Source of the DNA: an uncultured bacterium
GTDB lineage: Bacteria > Spirochaetota > Spirochaetia > Sphaerochaetales > Sphaerochaetaceae
Assembly: GCA_905215015.1 (NCBI GenBank)
Contig: CAJMOS010000013.1
Location: 1 to 35,305, forward strand
Direction of reading: 5' to 3'
DNA length: 35,305 nt
Position numbers and translations under genes: made by a program
In this document: in pieces, positions 16,053 to 22,784 of the stretch
Layout: every line of letters starts with the position of its first letter
Position numbering within the stretch: the stretch's first letter is position 1
The notes under the pieces: model-generated
Databases searched by the model: none
Seen by the model: the letters and a program-made list of their open reading frames with translations, nothing else
Told to the model about the DNA's origin: nothing

Positions 16053-16307
16053 GTCGTGCAATACAATATATACTATTTTAAGATTTATATAACGATTTTG
16101 ATTTATTTCGCAATTGTGTCACGTTTGGCGGACAAAACATGCTCATTTCTACCGGATTCAACAATTGCCTTAAATCATTTCATCTTTCTGGCAATGACGA
16201 GCAGGCAGACGAGCGCCCCAACCGAGCAAAGATTGGCGGCAATATGCAAAGCTTCCCTAAGAGTACTCTAATTTCGTGTCTTGAAAACGCATTGAAAGGG
16301 TGTTGAA
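16053..16307. other. AT-rich junction segment with no convincing gene
   Basis: This AT-rich stretch contrasts with its GC-rich surroundings. A 71-codon open frame at 16056-16271 has no ribosome-binding site and a composition that reads as chance. Short direct repeats are shared with the preceding segment: ACGATTTTG at 15971 and 16092, TTTCGCAATT at 15889 and 16106, and GAAAGGTGTTGAAA at 15985 matching GAAAGGGTGTTGAAA at 16294-16308. The last copy abuts the tRNA 3' end. Taken with the CGTTTA cluster this looks like the right attachment arm of the prophage. Confidence 0.5.
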
Positions 16308-16379
16308 AGCGCCAGACGGGAATCGAACCCGCATCTCAAGCTTGGGAAGCTCGTATCTTAACCATTGGACTACAAGCGC
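16308..16379 (-). tRNA. tRNA-Gly (anticodon CCC)
   Basis: Read on the minus strand from 16379 to 16308. The anticodon stem CGAGC/GCTTG encloses TTCCCAA, giving anticodon CCC. The T arm is GCGGG-TTCGATT-CCCGT and the discriminator is T, as usual for bacterial tRNA-Gly. The CCA end is not encoded. The acceptor stem GCGCTTG/CTGGCGC has a T-T mismatch at 6-67 and a T-G pair at 5-68. The 3' end faces the prophage, so this is the probable integration site, and the 3' half may be phage-supplied. Confidence 0.92.
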
Positions 16380-16397
16380 ATGGTGTTTCTAGAGGCT

Positions 16398-16426
16398 AAA
16401 ATACCACAATCAGACGAAAATGACAA
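16398..16426 (-). promoter_or_regulatory. Sigma-70-type promoter for tRNA-Gly
   Basis: On the minus strand, TTGTCA (16426-16421) is followed after exactly 17 bp by TATTTT (16403-16398), about 19 bp before the tRNA 5' end at 16379. Spacing and direction fit a tRNA promoter. Because it lies on the chromosomal side, the tRNA stays transcribed after phage integration. Confidence 0.7.
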
Positions 16427-16466
16427 GCGAGGTTTTGCATTGTTGCATTCTGTCGCTGGTTTTGGC

Positions 16467-17027
16467 ATGATGGAACTCATGTCTTGTAACCTCAGTAGCC
16501 GCTGGGCCGGATTCGAGCCTAGAGCAAAAGCGTTATATGTGTCTTCTTTTCCCAAGGTGGAGCGGTTTCCTTATTGGTTGATTTGTGCCGTGGCCTATCT
16601 TCCGGGGTTCCATTTCCGGACTTGGTACATCGACGGGAAATTCGTCGGCTTGACCTATACGCTGACACGTCACAGCATGTCGGTGATCTACTATCTGGCG
16701 GTAGTGGAGGAGGAACGGGGCAAAGGCTACGGGGCTTTGATCCTGAAGGAACTTCGCAAACTCCGTCCCCGTACCGCCCTGATTACGGAAAGTGACGACA
16801 TCCAGGCTGCCAACCGGATGCAGCGCCAGCGCAGGATAGCCTTCTATTTGCGCAATGGGTTTGTCCAGACCGGGTGGCGGTTGGCGGACTATAGCGGCTT
16901 GTATGATATCATGGCCACGGTTTCCGACCTGAACGTGAAGAAGGTCCGCCGCCTTATCGGCAGATTCACCCCTTGGGTCCAGAGCAGGCTCGTCAAATCG
17001 CCTGGGGCTCCTTCTCCAGGTGTTTGA
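16467..17027 (+). CDS. GNAT-family N-acetyltransferase
   Basis: The GNAT core is clear: Ile-Tyr-Tyr-Leu-Ala-Val-Val-Glu-Glu-Glu followed by the acetyl-CoA motif Arg-Gly-Lys-Gly-Tyr-Gly, then Ala-Leu-Ile-Leu-Lys-Glu-Leu, and a C-terminal Phe-Tyr-Leu-Arg-Asn-Gly-Phe motif. The enzyme moves acetyl from acetyl-CoA to an unknown amine in the cytoplasm. The start is uncertain. The longest open frame begins inside the tRNA gene and overlaps its promoter, which is unlikely. I chose ATG 16467 (186 residues), with ATG 16479 also possible; neither has a strong ribosome-binding site. The 3' end runs 35 nt into the convergent MATE gene. Confidence 0.75.
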   Translation: MMELMSCNLSSRWAGFEPRAKALYVSSFPKVERFPYWLICAVAYLPGFHFRTWYIDGKFVGLTYTLTRHSMSVIYYLAVVEEERGKGYGALILKELRKLRPRTALITESDDIQAANRMQRQRRIAFYLRNGFVQTGWRLADYSGLYDIMATVSDLNVKKVRRLIGRFTPWVQSRLVKSPGAPSPGV

Positions 17028-18342
17028 TCAGGACCAGCAGGGCGACCGTCGTGTAGATGCCAGCGGATAACCATGCTGCCGGGTCTCCCGCGACGGAAAG
17101 CAGGTAGCTGTGGGTGTGGGTCGCGATGGTCGCCATAATCCACCGCGCGGCCAGCTCGACGATGCCGCTGATGACGGTGAGCGTCGCGTACCCGCAACCC
17201 TCAAGGCTGTTGCGGCAGATGAAGATCATCGAAAGCGGAATGAAGAAAAGCATGGAAAGGAAAATGTAGGTTTCCGCCCATGGCATCAGGCTCTGGATGT
17301 CTGTCCCCCGCGAGAAGAACAACCCCATCATCGACGGAAGCATGTACCTCAACAGCAGCGCCGCCAGCACGGAATAGACGACCATCATTCCCGTCGCGGT
17401 CCTGACTCCTTTCTTGATCCGGGAAAGGGTGTGCTTTCCCCAGTTCTGGCCACAGAAGTTCGCCATGGTGGTGCCGATGGCCGGCATCGGCTGGGTGACG
17501 ATGTTCTGGATCTTGCTGGCTGCGGTGAACGCCGCGACGGCCGTGGAGCCGAACAGGTTGATCGCCCCCTGCATGATCATGGTGCCGACTGCGGTGATGC
17601 CGTACTGCATCGCCATCAGCGTTCCCATGGTCATCTGGAACCTGACATGCTCCCGCTTTGGCAACCATTCCCCCCTGAGGGGGATGAGCATGCGGACCCT
17701 GTGTAGCAGGAACAGCAGGCAAAGAAGGGCGGAGACTCCCTGGCTGATCACGGTCGCCCAGGCTGCCCCGGCGACCCCCATGTGGAGCCCGAAGATCATC
17801 CACAGGTCCAGGATGGTGTTCAGCGTGGCGCTGATGATCAGGAAGACGAGCGGGGCGCGGCTGTTGCCGACCGCGCGGAGGAACCCGGAGAACAGGTTGT
17901 AGAGGACGGTCGTGACGATGCCGAGGGCGATGATCAGGATGTAGGTGTAGGCCATGCCGTAGATGTCGTCCGGGGTGTGCATCGTCGTGAGCATCTTCCG
18001 CATGAAGACGGAGAACCCGACGGTAAGGCCGATCGTGCAGAGCAGGGAAAGCAGCAGACCGCTTGCGACGCTTCGCCGGACCCCTTCGCCGTCTCCAGCC
18101 CCGAACCGCTGGCTGGTCAGGACGGCGAACCCGTTGGTCAGGCCCTGGGCGAAACCGGTGACCAGGAACATGATGGTCCCCGTCGAGCCCACGGCGGCCA
18201 GGGCTTGCGGCCCGAGCGCGTGGCCCACGATGGCTGTATCGGTCATGTTGTAGACCTGCTGGAGCACGTTGCCGATTGCGATGGGGATGGTGAAGTCCAG
18301 AATGTGCCTGGCCACCGACCCTGTGGTCATGTCTTGCTGCAT
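16993..18342 (-). CDS. MATE-family multidrug/Na+ exporter
   Basis: A 449-residue inner-membrane protein with about 12 hydrophobic helices. The N-terminus has the MATE pattern: Ile-Pro-Ile-Ala-Ile-Gly-Asn-Val-Leu-Gln-Gln-Val-Tyr-Asn-Met-Thr-Asp, followed by Ala-Ile-Val-Gly and Leu-Ala-Ala-Val-Gly. The second half repeats the fold with Gly-Thr-Thr-Met-Ala-Asn-Phe-Cys-Gly-Gln-Asn. MATE proteins export drugs or metabolites in exchange for Na+ or H+; the substrate cannot be read from sequence. Length is normal. It is transcribed away from the envelope gene pair at 18439. Confidence 0.93.
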   Translation of the reverse strand: MQQDMTTGSVARHILDFTIPIAIGNVLQQVYNMTDTAIVGHALGPQALAAVGSTGTIMFLVTGFAQGLTNGFAVLTSQRFGAGDGEGVRRSVASGLLLSLLCTIGLTVGFSVFMRKMLTTMHTPDDIYGMAYTYILIIALGIVTTVLYNLFSGFLRAVGNSRAPLVFLIISATLNTILDLWMIFGLHMGVAGAAWATVISQGVSALLCLLFLLHRVRMLIPLRGEWLPKREHVRFQMTMGTLMAMQYGITAVGTMIMQGAINLFGSTAVAAFTAASKIQNIVTQPMPAIGTTMANFCGQNWGKHTLSRIKKGVRTATGMMVVYSVLAALLLRYMLPSMMGLFFSRGTDIQSLMPWAETYIFLSMLFFIPLSMIFICRNSLEGCGYATLTVISGIVELAARWIMATIATHTHSYLLSVAGDPAAWLSAGIYTTVALLVLIKHLEKEPQAI

Positions 18343-18378
18343 ATGTCTCTGGTATTAGCCTGTTATTCGCTTTCTGTC

Positions 18379-18429
18379 TAGAATCCTTTCCACATGGAAA
18401 ACACATGGAAGACATTCCAATCTTTGGAA
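18379..18429 (+). promoter_or_regulatory. Putative promoter with overlapping TTCCA/TGGAA operator dyads
   Basis: TAGAAT (18379-18384) is a good -10 element; the -35 region is weak. Starting 3 bp later are three dyads: TTTCCACATGGAAA (18387-18400), TGGAAGACATTCCA (18406-18419) and TTCCA-N5-TGGAA (18415-18429). They would cover the transcription start and leader, a placement typical of repressor operators. Confidence 0.45.
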
Positions 18430-18438
18430 AAGCACGGT

Positions 18439-18999
18439 ATGCTTCACGGAATGAAACGACTTTCCTTCCTGATTGTCGCGACCGCCTGTTGCGCCACTCC
18501 TTTGGCTGCGGGGGCCAATGTCAGCTTCGGGGGAGGGGCTTCCGCCTCCTGGTACCAAGCCCATGTCGAGGATGACGCGGACCTTCCCTTCCGTTCGGCT
18601 GCGGAGGTGACCGTCTCTCCGGCTTTCGGCGTCACGTTCGGGAACGCCGGCTGGTACGCCTACGTGCCGGTCTCGTATGTCAGCCAATCCAAGGAGTTCA
18701 ACGGCAAACGGTTGAAGCCCTGCATGGAACTGGGATTCGGCGTAAAGGGGGAGTGGTTCTTCACCGATGTGTTCGGGGCGATGGCCTTCTCGTCGGTCAA
18801 CCAAGGCTGGTACCAGAGCTCCGATGAAGGCGAGTTCGTCTCGTTCACCATAGGGACCGGTCCTCTGTTCCGTCTTCAGCTCGGTTCGTCCGACCGCTTG
18901 CTGTTCTCGGTTCCGGTGGGGCTCGACATCAGGGACGACGTGACCGCCCCCTCCTTGGGAGTCGGGGTGACCTACTACCATGACGTGAGGCGAAGATGA
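18439..18999 (+). CDS. Predicted outer-membrane beta-barrel protein
   Basis: A 186-residue protein from ATG 18439. It has a Sec signal peptide (Lys-Arg, hydrophobic core, then Pro-Leu-Ala-Ala-Gly-Ala with cleavage near residue 26). The mature part alternates Gly/aromatic strands (Ala-Trp-Tyr, Gly-Trp-Tyr-Ala-Tyr-Val-Pro-Val-Ser-Tyr) and ends Val-Gly-Val-Thr-Tyr-Tyr, fitting a small eight-strand barrel. ATG 18451 would give a tidier signal peptide start, while 18439 has a GGA-rich site at the right distance; a more distant ATG lies at 18394 inside the operator repeats. The stop overlaps the ATG of the caspase-like lipoprotein, so the two are probably co-translated. Function unknown. Confidence 0.7.
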   Translation: MLHGMKRLSFLIVATACCATPLAAGANVSFGGGASASWYQAHVEDDADLPFRSAAEVTVSPAFGVTFGNAGWYAYVPVSYVSQSKEFNGKRLKPCMELGFGVKGEWFFTDVFGAMAFSSVNQGWYQSSDEGEFVSFTIGTGPLFRLQLGSSDRLLFSVPVGLDIRDDVTAPSLGVGVTYYHDVRRR

Positions 19000-19877
19000 T
19001 GCGGAAGATCCTGCTCCTGCCAATGTTGTGTATCATTTCCCTGTTGTGCGTCGGGTGCGAGTTCGTCACGGAGGAACCGGTCCGCAACGTCCATTTCATC
19101 GGTATCGGCTTGTCCTATCAGATATCGTCGGATGATGCCGGAACTGGAGTCCTGATTCCCGTAGGCACGGAATGGGCAAAAGGGAAAGTGCTCACAAGTT
19201 GCCTGAACGATGTCGCGAATGTCTATGCCCGGTTCTCGACGCGGGGGTATGATTCCTTCACCAGCTATACGGGAGGCAGCTCGCTGGCCTATATCTCCGA
19301 CGCGAGCGGGGCCATCGACTCGTATTCCCTCTGCCTTTCCGCCCTGGACGCGGTGGCTTCCTCAGCCAAGGATTCCGACCTGACGATTTTTTACTATAGC
19401 GGTCATGGGTACAGCGACGGATCGTTGGCGCTTACCGACGGGACCACCCAAACGGTGTCGGGACATACCTACGTGACAGGCAAGCTGTTGGGTATCGACA
19501 CCCTGCTTGCGAAGCTGTCCGCCATCGCAGGGGACAAGCTGGTGGTCATGGACTCCTGCTATTCCGGCAACCTGGCGGAGGAATGGGCCGACCACAGTGC
19601 CGAGGGATTCGAGCGATTCTTTGCAAGCCATGGGGATTCCAACATCTATGTCCTGACCGCCTCGGCCGCTGACGAGAAGTCTTTCTGCAACTCAGAGTAC
19701 GGGCATTTCACCAAAGCCGTGACCACGTTGCTGGCAGACAACCCTTCTGTTGCCCTTAGCGACTTGTATGACGCGGTTTCGGAGTACTTCTCCGGTATCT
19801 CGTTTTTGTCTGAGGGAGTCCTCTGCGAGATGCATCCGGCCAGCAACACCTCGGTTCCGCTCGACCTGCTGATCTGA
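18996..19877 (+). CDS. Caspase-family (C14-like) peptidase lipoprotein
   Basis: A 293-residue protein with a lipoprotein signal: hydrophobic residues 5-17, then Leu-Cys-Val-Gly-Cys with lipidation at Cys21. The caspase fold follows. His137 lies in Tyr-Tyr-Ser-Gly-His-Gly and Cys188 in Val-Val-Met-Asp-Ser-Cys-Tyr-Ser-Gly, the catalytic dyad motifs of caspases, metacaspases and related peptidases. A Leu-Thr-Ala-Ser-Ala-Ala-Asp-Glu segment (214-222) fits the strand after the Cys. The dyad is intact, so it should be active, and the lipobox places it outside the cytoplasm. Caspase-like proteins usually cleave after Arg/Lys or Asp; specificity here is unknown. It follows the outer-membrane barrel gene with a 4-nt overlap. 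Confidence 0.85.
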   Translation: MMRKILLLPMLCIISLLCVGCEFVTEEPVRNVHFIGIGLSYQISSDDAGTGVLIPVGTEWAKGKVLTSCLNDVANVYARFSTRGYDSFTSYTGGSSLAYISDASGAIDSYSLCLSALDAVASSAKDSDLTIFYYSGHGYSDGSLALTDGTTQTVSGHTYVTGKLLGIDTLLAKLSAIAGDKLVVMDSCYSGNLAEEWADHSAEGFERFFASHGDSNIYVLTASAADEKSFCNSEYGHFTKAVTTLLADNPSVALSDLYDAVSEYFSGISFLSEGVLCEMHPASNTSVPLDLLI

Positions 19878-19894
19878 ATCCGGTTTCGGCCACG

Positions 19895-19924
19895 TTGACA
19901 GGTAGGGGGCTGAGGCTTTAGCTT
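19895..19924 (+). promoter_or_regulatory. Possible promoter of the NYN-domain gene
   Basis: A perfect TTGACA (19895-19900) lies upstream of ATG 19932. The -10 is poor: the best candidate is TAGCTT (19919-19924) at 18 bp. The ATG lacks a close ribosome-binding site, and the predicted mRNA start falls within a few bases of it, so a very short leader is possible. Confidence 0.35.
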
Positions 19925-19931
19925 CTGAGAT

Positions 19932-20567
19932 ATGGATTCCTATGTGTTGATTGACGGAGGGTTCCTCCGCAAGCGCTGCAGGGAGCTGCACACCAAGCTC
20001 CGGGCCGAGGATATCCCCTATGTCGCCCAACAACTGATGAAACGGGAAGGTGCCGACCAGGAACTGTTCCGGATCTATTACTACGATTGCCCGCCCTTTG
20101 CCCAAGAGGTGGAGTTGCCTGTTTCCGGCGAGATCCACCGGTTCAGCCAGGACCCGCTGTACGCCCAGCAGATGCTTTTTCTCAACCAGCTCAAGGATTT
20201 GGACCATGTCTGGGTGAGGGAAGGGGTGCTTTCCTTCCAAGGCTGGCAGCTCAGGCGCGATGTGTATGACCGGGACTTCGCCAACCCGGTTCCCCGTCTG
20301 GATGATTCCTGCTTCCTTCCCCAGTTCGAGCAGAAGGAGATCGATACCCTGATCACCATGGACATCCTCCAGGCAGCCCAGGAGCGGACTGTCCGGAAAT
20401 TGTTCCTGATCGCCGGGGATACCGATTTCGCTCCAGCCCTGCGCTGTGCCCGCGAGCATGGCATCCAGGTCTATCTATTCACCTTGGGCAACAAGGTGAA
20501 ACAGGAGCTGCGCGAGAACGCCGACATCGTGGTCACCGAACCGCTTAAGACTGGAGCGGCAAGGTGA
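19932..20567 (+). CDS. NYN-domain (PIN-like) putative ribonuclease
   Basis: A 211-residue NYN-family protein. The acidic active-site positions are present: Asp8 in Val-Leu-Ile-Asp-Gly-Gly, the Gln-Lys-Glu-Ile-Asp-Thr-Leu-Ile-Thr-Met-Asp segment near 137-147, and Ile-Ala-Gly-Asp-Thr-Asp-Phe-Ala-Pro near 162-170. NYN domains share the PIN nuclease fold and bind Mg2+ for RNA cleavage. The RNA target is unknown. The middle holds a family-variable insertion at about 45-130. The gene stands alone on the plus strand and overlaps the convergent histidine kinase by 23 nt. Proteins of this group often lie near defence or mobile loci, but nothing nearby supports that here. Confidence 0.8.
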   Translation: MDSYVLIDGGFLRKRCRELHTKLRAEDIPYVAQQLMKREGADQELFRIYYYDCPPFAQEVELPVSGEIHRFSQDPLYAQQMLFLNQLKDLDHVWVREGVLSFQGWQLRRDVYDRDFANPVPRLDDSCFLPQFEQKEIDTLITMDILQAAQERTVRKLFLIAGDTDFAPALRCAREHGIQVYLFTLGNKVKQELRENADIVVTEPLKTGAAR

Positions 20568-21774
20568 CCGTGAAGGTCAAGAGCCCGTTGTCCCAGGTGG
20601 CCTCGATGGTGCCGCCATGGGTTTCGGAGATGCTTTTGGCGATTGCCAGCCCAAGGCCGAAGTTCGAGTTGGAACTGCTTTCGGGGTTTGCCTGGTAGAA
20701 GCGGTCGAACAAGTGGGCTAGTTGCTCCTTGGAAAGCTCTTCGCCGGGATTGGTCACCGAAAGGACCGCATGTCCATGCCGGGAGCCCACCATGATGGTG
20801 ACGGTGCTGTTTTCGGGAGCGTGGCTCGCCGCGTTTTCCAGCAAGGTGGAAATCAGCTTCTGCAGGTTCCGTTTGGATCCTTTCACCATCACATGCGGCT
20901 CGATGTTCCGCGTGAGCTTCTGGGCTTTCTCCTCGAGCAATGCCTCCATCAGCATGGCGACGTTGGACGCCATCTCCGAAAGGTCCAGGCTGACGAACGA
21001 GGCCCTCTGGTCCACCTCGTCGAGCTTCGCCAACGTGAGGAGTTCCCCAATCAGGTTCCCCATCGTCTCCGACTCTGCCTGAATGACGTCCAATTCCTTG
21101 CTTGGTCCCTGTTTGGCCTCGATCAGGTCGGCGTTGGCCCTGATGGAGGCAAGCGGGGTCTTCAGCTCATGGCTGCAGTCGGCGGTGAACTGTTGCTGGC
21201 GGTTGAAGGCTTCCTCGGCAGGCTTGAGAAGGATGCGGGCGAGCCGTCGGGCCAGCACCAGGAACATGAGCGCCGCGACAAGGAGAATCAGCGAGATCCG
21301 GAGCGTCAGCCTGGTCATGCCGCGCTTGACGACCGTAAGGTCCATGACCATGTAGAAGCCGCCCCACTGGCCCACGTCGCCGTGATACAGGAAGTTCTGG
21401 TAGACCCCGTCGTGTCCTTCGGCATCGATGATCGCCTGTGCCTGTATGGTGGTGAGGAAACTGTTCTCGCCGGAGTACTCGATCGAGGTCACTTTCCGGT
21501 TCTGCGAGACGCCGATGGTGGCGAAATCCCCCTGTTTCAAATAGGAGAGCCCTGGGGGGACCTCGTCGTCATCCTCTCCCTCAAGCGCGTTGTTGCTCAG
21601 CCGGGAGTAGGTCATCAAGCTCATTTTCGCCCGTTCCTGGAAGCTGAAATAGGAGAGGGAAAGGTAGGAGACGGCCAGTACAAACGCTACCGCGAAAAGC
21701 GAAAGGAACAGGGTGAGGACCACCTTTTTCCGAAGCATGTCGAGTGATTGGGTTGCTTTGGCCATGGTTTCCAT
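20545..21774 (-). CDS. Sensor histidine kinase without adjacent response regulator
   Basis: A 409-residue membrane kinase. Transmembrane helices lie at about 16-40 and 156-180, enclosing a periplasmic sensor of about 115 residues with no motif I recognise. The HisKA site Ser-His-Glu-Leu-Lys-Thr-Pro-Leu-Ala-Ser-Ile carries the phosphorylated His. The ATPase domain has the N box (Leu-Leu-Glu-Asn-Ala-Ala-Ser-His-Ala), an F-type segment (Phe-Asp-Arg-Phe-Tyr-Gln) and the G2 box (Phe-Gly-Leu-Gly-Leu-Ala-Ile-Ala). All catalytic boxes are complete. Neither neighbour is a response regulator, so its partner is encoded elsewhere. ATG at 21774 or four codons later are both plausible starts. Confidence 0.92.
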   Translation of the reverse strand: METMAKATQSLDMLRKKVVLTLFLSLFAVAFVLAVSYLSLSYFSFQERAKMSLMTYSRLSNNALEGEDDDEVPPGLSYLKQGDFATIGVSQNRKVTSIEYSGENSFLTTIQAQAIIDAEGHDGVYQNFLYHGDVGQWGGFYMVMDLTVVKRGMTRLTLRISLILLVAALMFLVLARRLARILLKPAEEAFNRQQQFTADCSHELKTPLASIRANADLIEAKQGPSKELDVIQAESETMGNLIGELLTLAKLDEVDQRASFVSLDLSEMASNVAMLMEALLEEKAQKLTRNIEPHVMVKGSKRNLQKLISTLLENAASHAPENSTVTIMVGSRHGHAVLSVTNPGEELSKEQLAHLFDRFYQANPESSSNSNFGLGLAIAKSISETHGGTIEATWDNGLLTFTVTLPLQS

Positions 21775-21915
21775 AGTAACGGGAATCCCATGGCGGAAAC
21801 AAGAAATACCGGCATGAAGTTTTGTGGTATTTGGCTGGACTGGCTGGAGGTGCGAAGATTTCTATGGCTAAAAGGAACGTACTATGCTAATTTTACGCTA
21901 GTAGGAGGATCGTTC

Positions 21916-22773
21916 ATGAAACGGAAACCGATCGCACGCATCACGATGGCTGCCATCCTCTGCGCTTTGCTGTTCTTGAGTTGTGATGCTTTGGATTCTG
22001 CCATGGATACCATGAGCAAGAACCTTTACGAAGAGTCTGGACTCGTCAGCGCCGACACCTCGAGCGCTAATGCTGTGGCGGAAAAGGTCGCTGGCCTTAC
22101 CACCTTCACGGTATACGACACGTCGGATACGGCCGATATCGAGAAAATCGCGGCCCAGTACGGGTACTCGGTATCCAGCGGGGAAGGTCAGGAAATGTTC
22201 AATTCGCTGAAAAAGGTGCTCGACGAAGCAGGCCTTGGGTCGTTGAATGTCATGACCCCGCAAGAGCAGGAAGCCGCGGATGCGTTGGTCGAGAGTGTCT
22301 CCAAAGCGCTTGCCTCCGAGGCGGCGAAGAAGGAGCTGGTGGACCAGCTGGGCAAGGAAGCGGAAGGAGCCTCGAAGGAAGCGGCCGAGCAGAGCATGAA
22401 GCTCCTCAACCAGGTGGTCAAGGCTGTCGAGACGCCCGAGGTCTGGGCGGCGATGGGCATCGCGGATGACGATTCCGTCAAGGAAGTGGTCACCACCGTG
22501 CTGGATTCCCTTACCACCACCCTTGATGACGCCAAGATCACCCAAGGTGACGTGCTGGTCCTGCAGATGACCACGAATGTCATCTCCAGCACCATCTCCA
22601 CCTATGTGGCGCAGGCGGCGTCCGGGGATACCGACATTTCGGCGGTGAAGGTCGCCGAGGACCTGCTCTCCGGTGTCCAGAACATCCAGAATGTCGCAGG
22701 AGAGCTGGATGGCAGCACCAAAGGTTTCTTCGATTTCAAAATCGGCGATTTGCTCGACAAGCTTGAAGGCTGA
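21916..22773 (+). CDS. Lipoprotein of unknown function, helical
   Basis: A 285-residue protein with a lipoprotein signal: Met-Lys-Arg-Lys start, hydrophobic core, and Leu-Phe-Leu-Ser-Cys with lipidation at Cys23. The mature part is almost entirely helical, rich in Ala, Glu, Asp and Val, with little aromatic content after residue 85. No enzymatic motif is visible. AGGAGGA lies at the right distance from ATG 21916; longer upstream frames lack such a site. It precedes the FadL-like barrel gene by 11 nt and is probably in one operon with it. I infer a periplasmic partner or assembly factor of that barrel. I do not recognise the family. Confidence 0.75.
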   Translation: MKRKPIARITMAAILCALLFLSCDALDSAMDTMSKNLYEESGLVSADTSSANAVAEKVAGLTTFTVYDTSDTADIEKIAAQYGYSVSSGEGQEMFNSLKKVLDEAGLGSLNVMTPQEQEAADALVESVSKALASEAAKKELVDQLGKEAEGASKEAAEQSMKLLNQVVKAVETPEVWAAMGIADDDSVKEVVTTVLDSLTTTLDDAKITQGDVLVLQMTTNVISSTISTYVAQAASGDTDISAVKVAEDLLSGVQNIQNVAGELDGSTKGFFDFKIGDLLDKLEG

Positions 22774-22784
22774 AGGGGGAGCGG

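Larger units (their letters stand above)
1..16308. mobile_element. Right-hand part of a siphovirus-type prophage
   Basis: A continuous plus-strand run of head-completion, tail and fibre genes lies in the lambda/HK97 order: connector, adaptor, gp10-like, terminator, major tail protein, frameshifted chaperone, tape measure, tail tip, fibres. It ends in an AT-rich repeat region against the 3' end of a tRNA gene. The left end, with any integrase, repressor, terminase, portal and most of the capsid gene, lies outside the window. No holin or endolysin is visible here. Every structural gene is intact, so this half looks functional. A decayed prophage or a gene transfer agent cannot be excluded without the left half. 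The 1115-residue tape measure predicts a long tail, by the family rule of roughly 0.15 nm per residue. Confidence 0.9.

Noticed and set aside
16056..16271. A 71-codon open frame in the AT-rich junction, considered as a holin or small membrane protein
   Set aside because: It has no ribosome-binding site, only its first third is hydrophobic, and it lies within the repeat region.
18343..18384. A minus-strand promoter TAGACA-N17-TAATAC for the MATE gene
   Set aside because: The -10 match is poor and it would end 9 nt before the ATG, over the ribosome-binding region.
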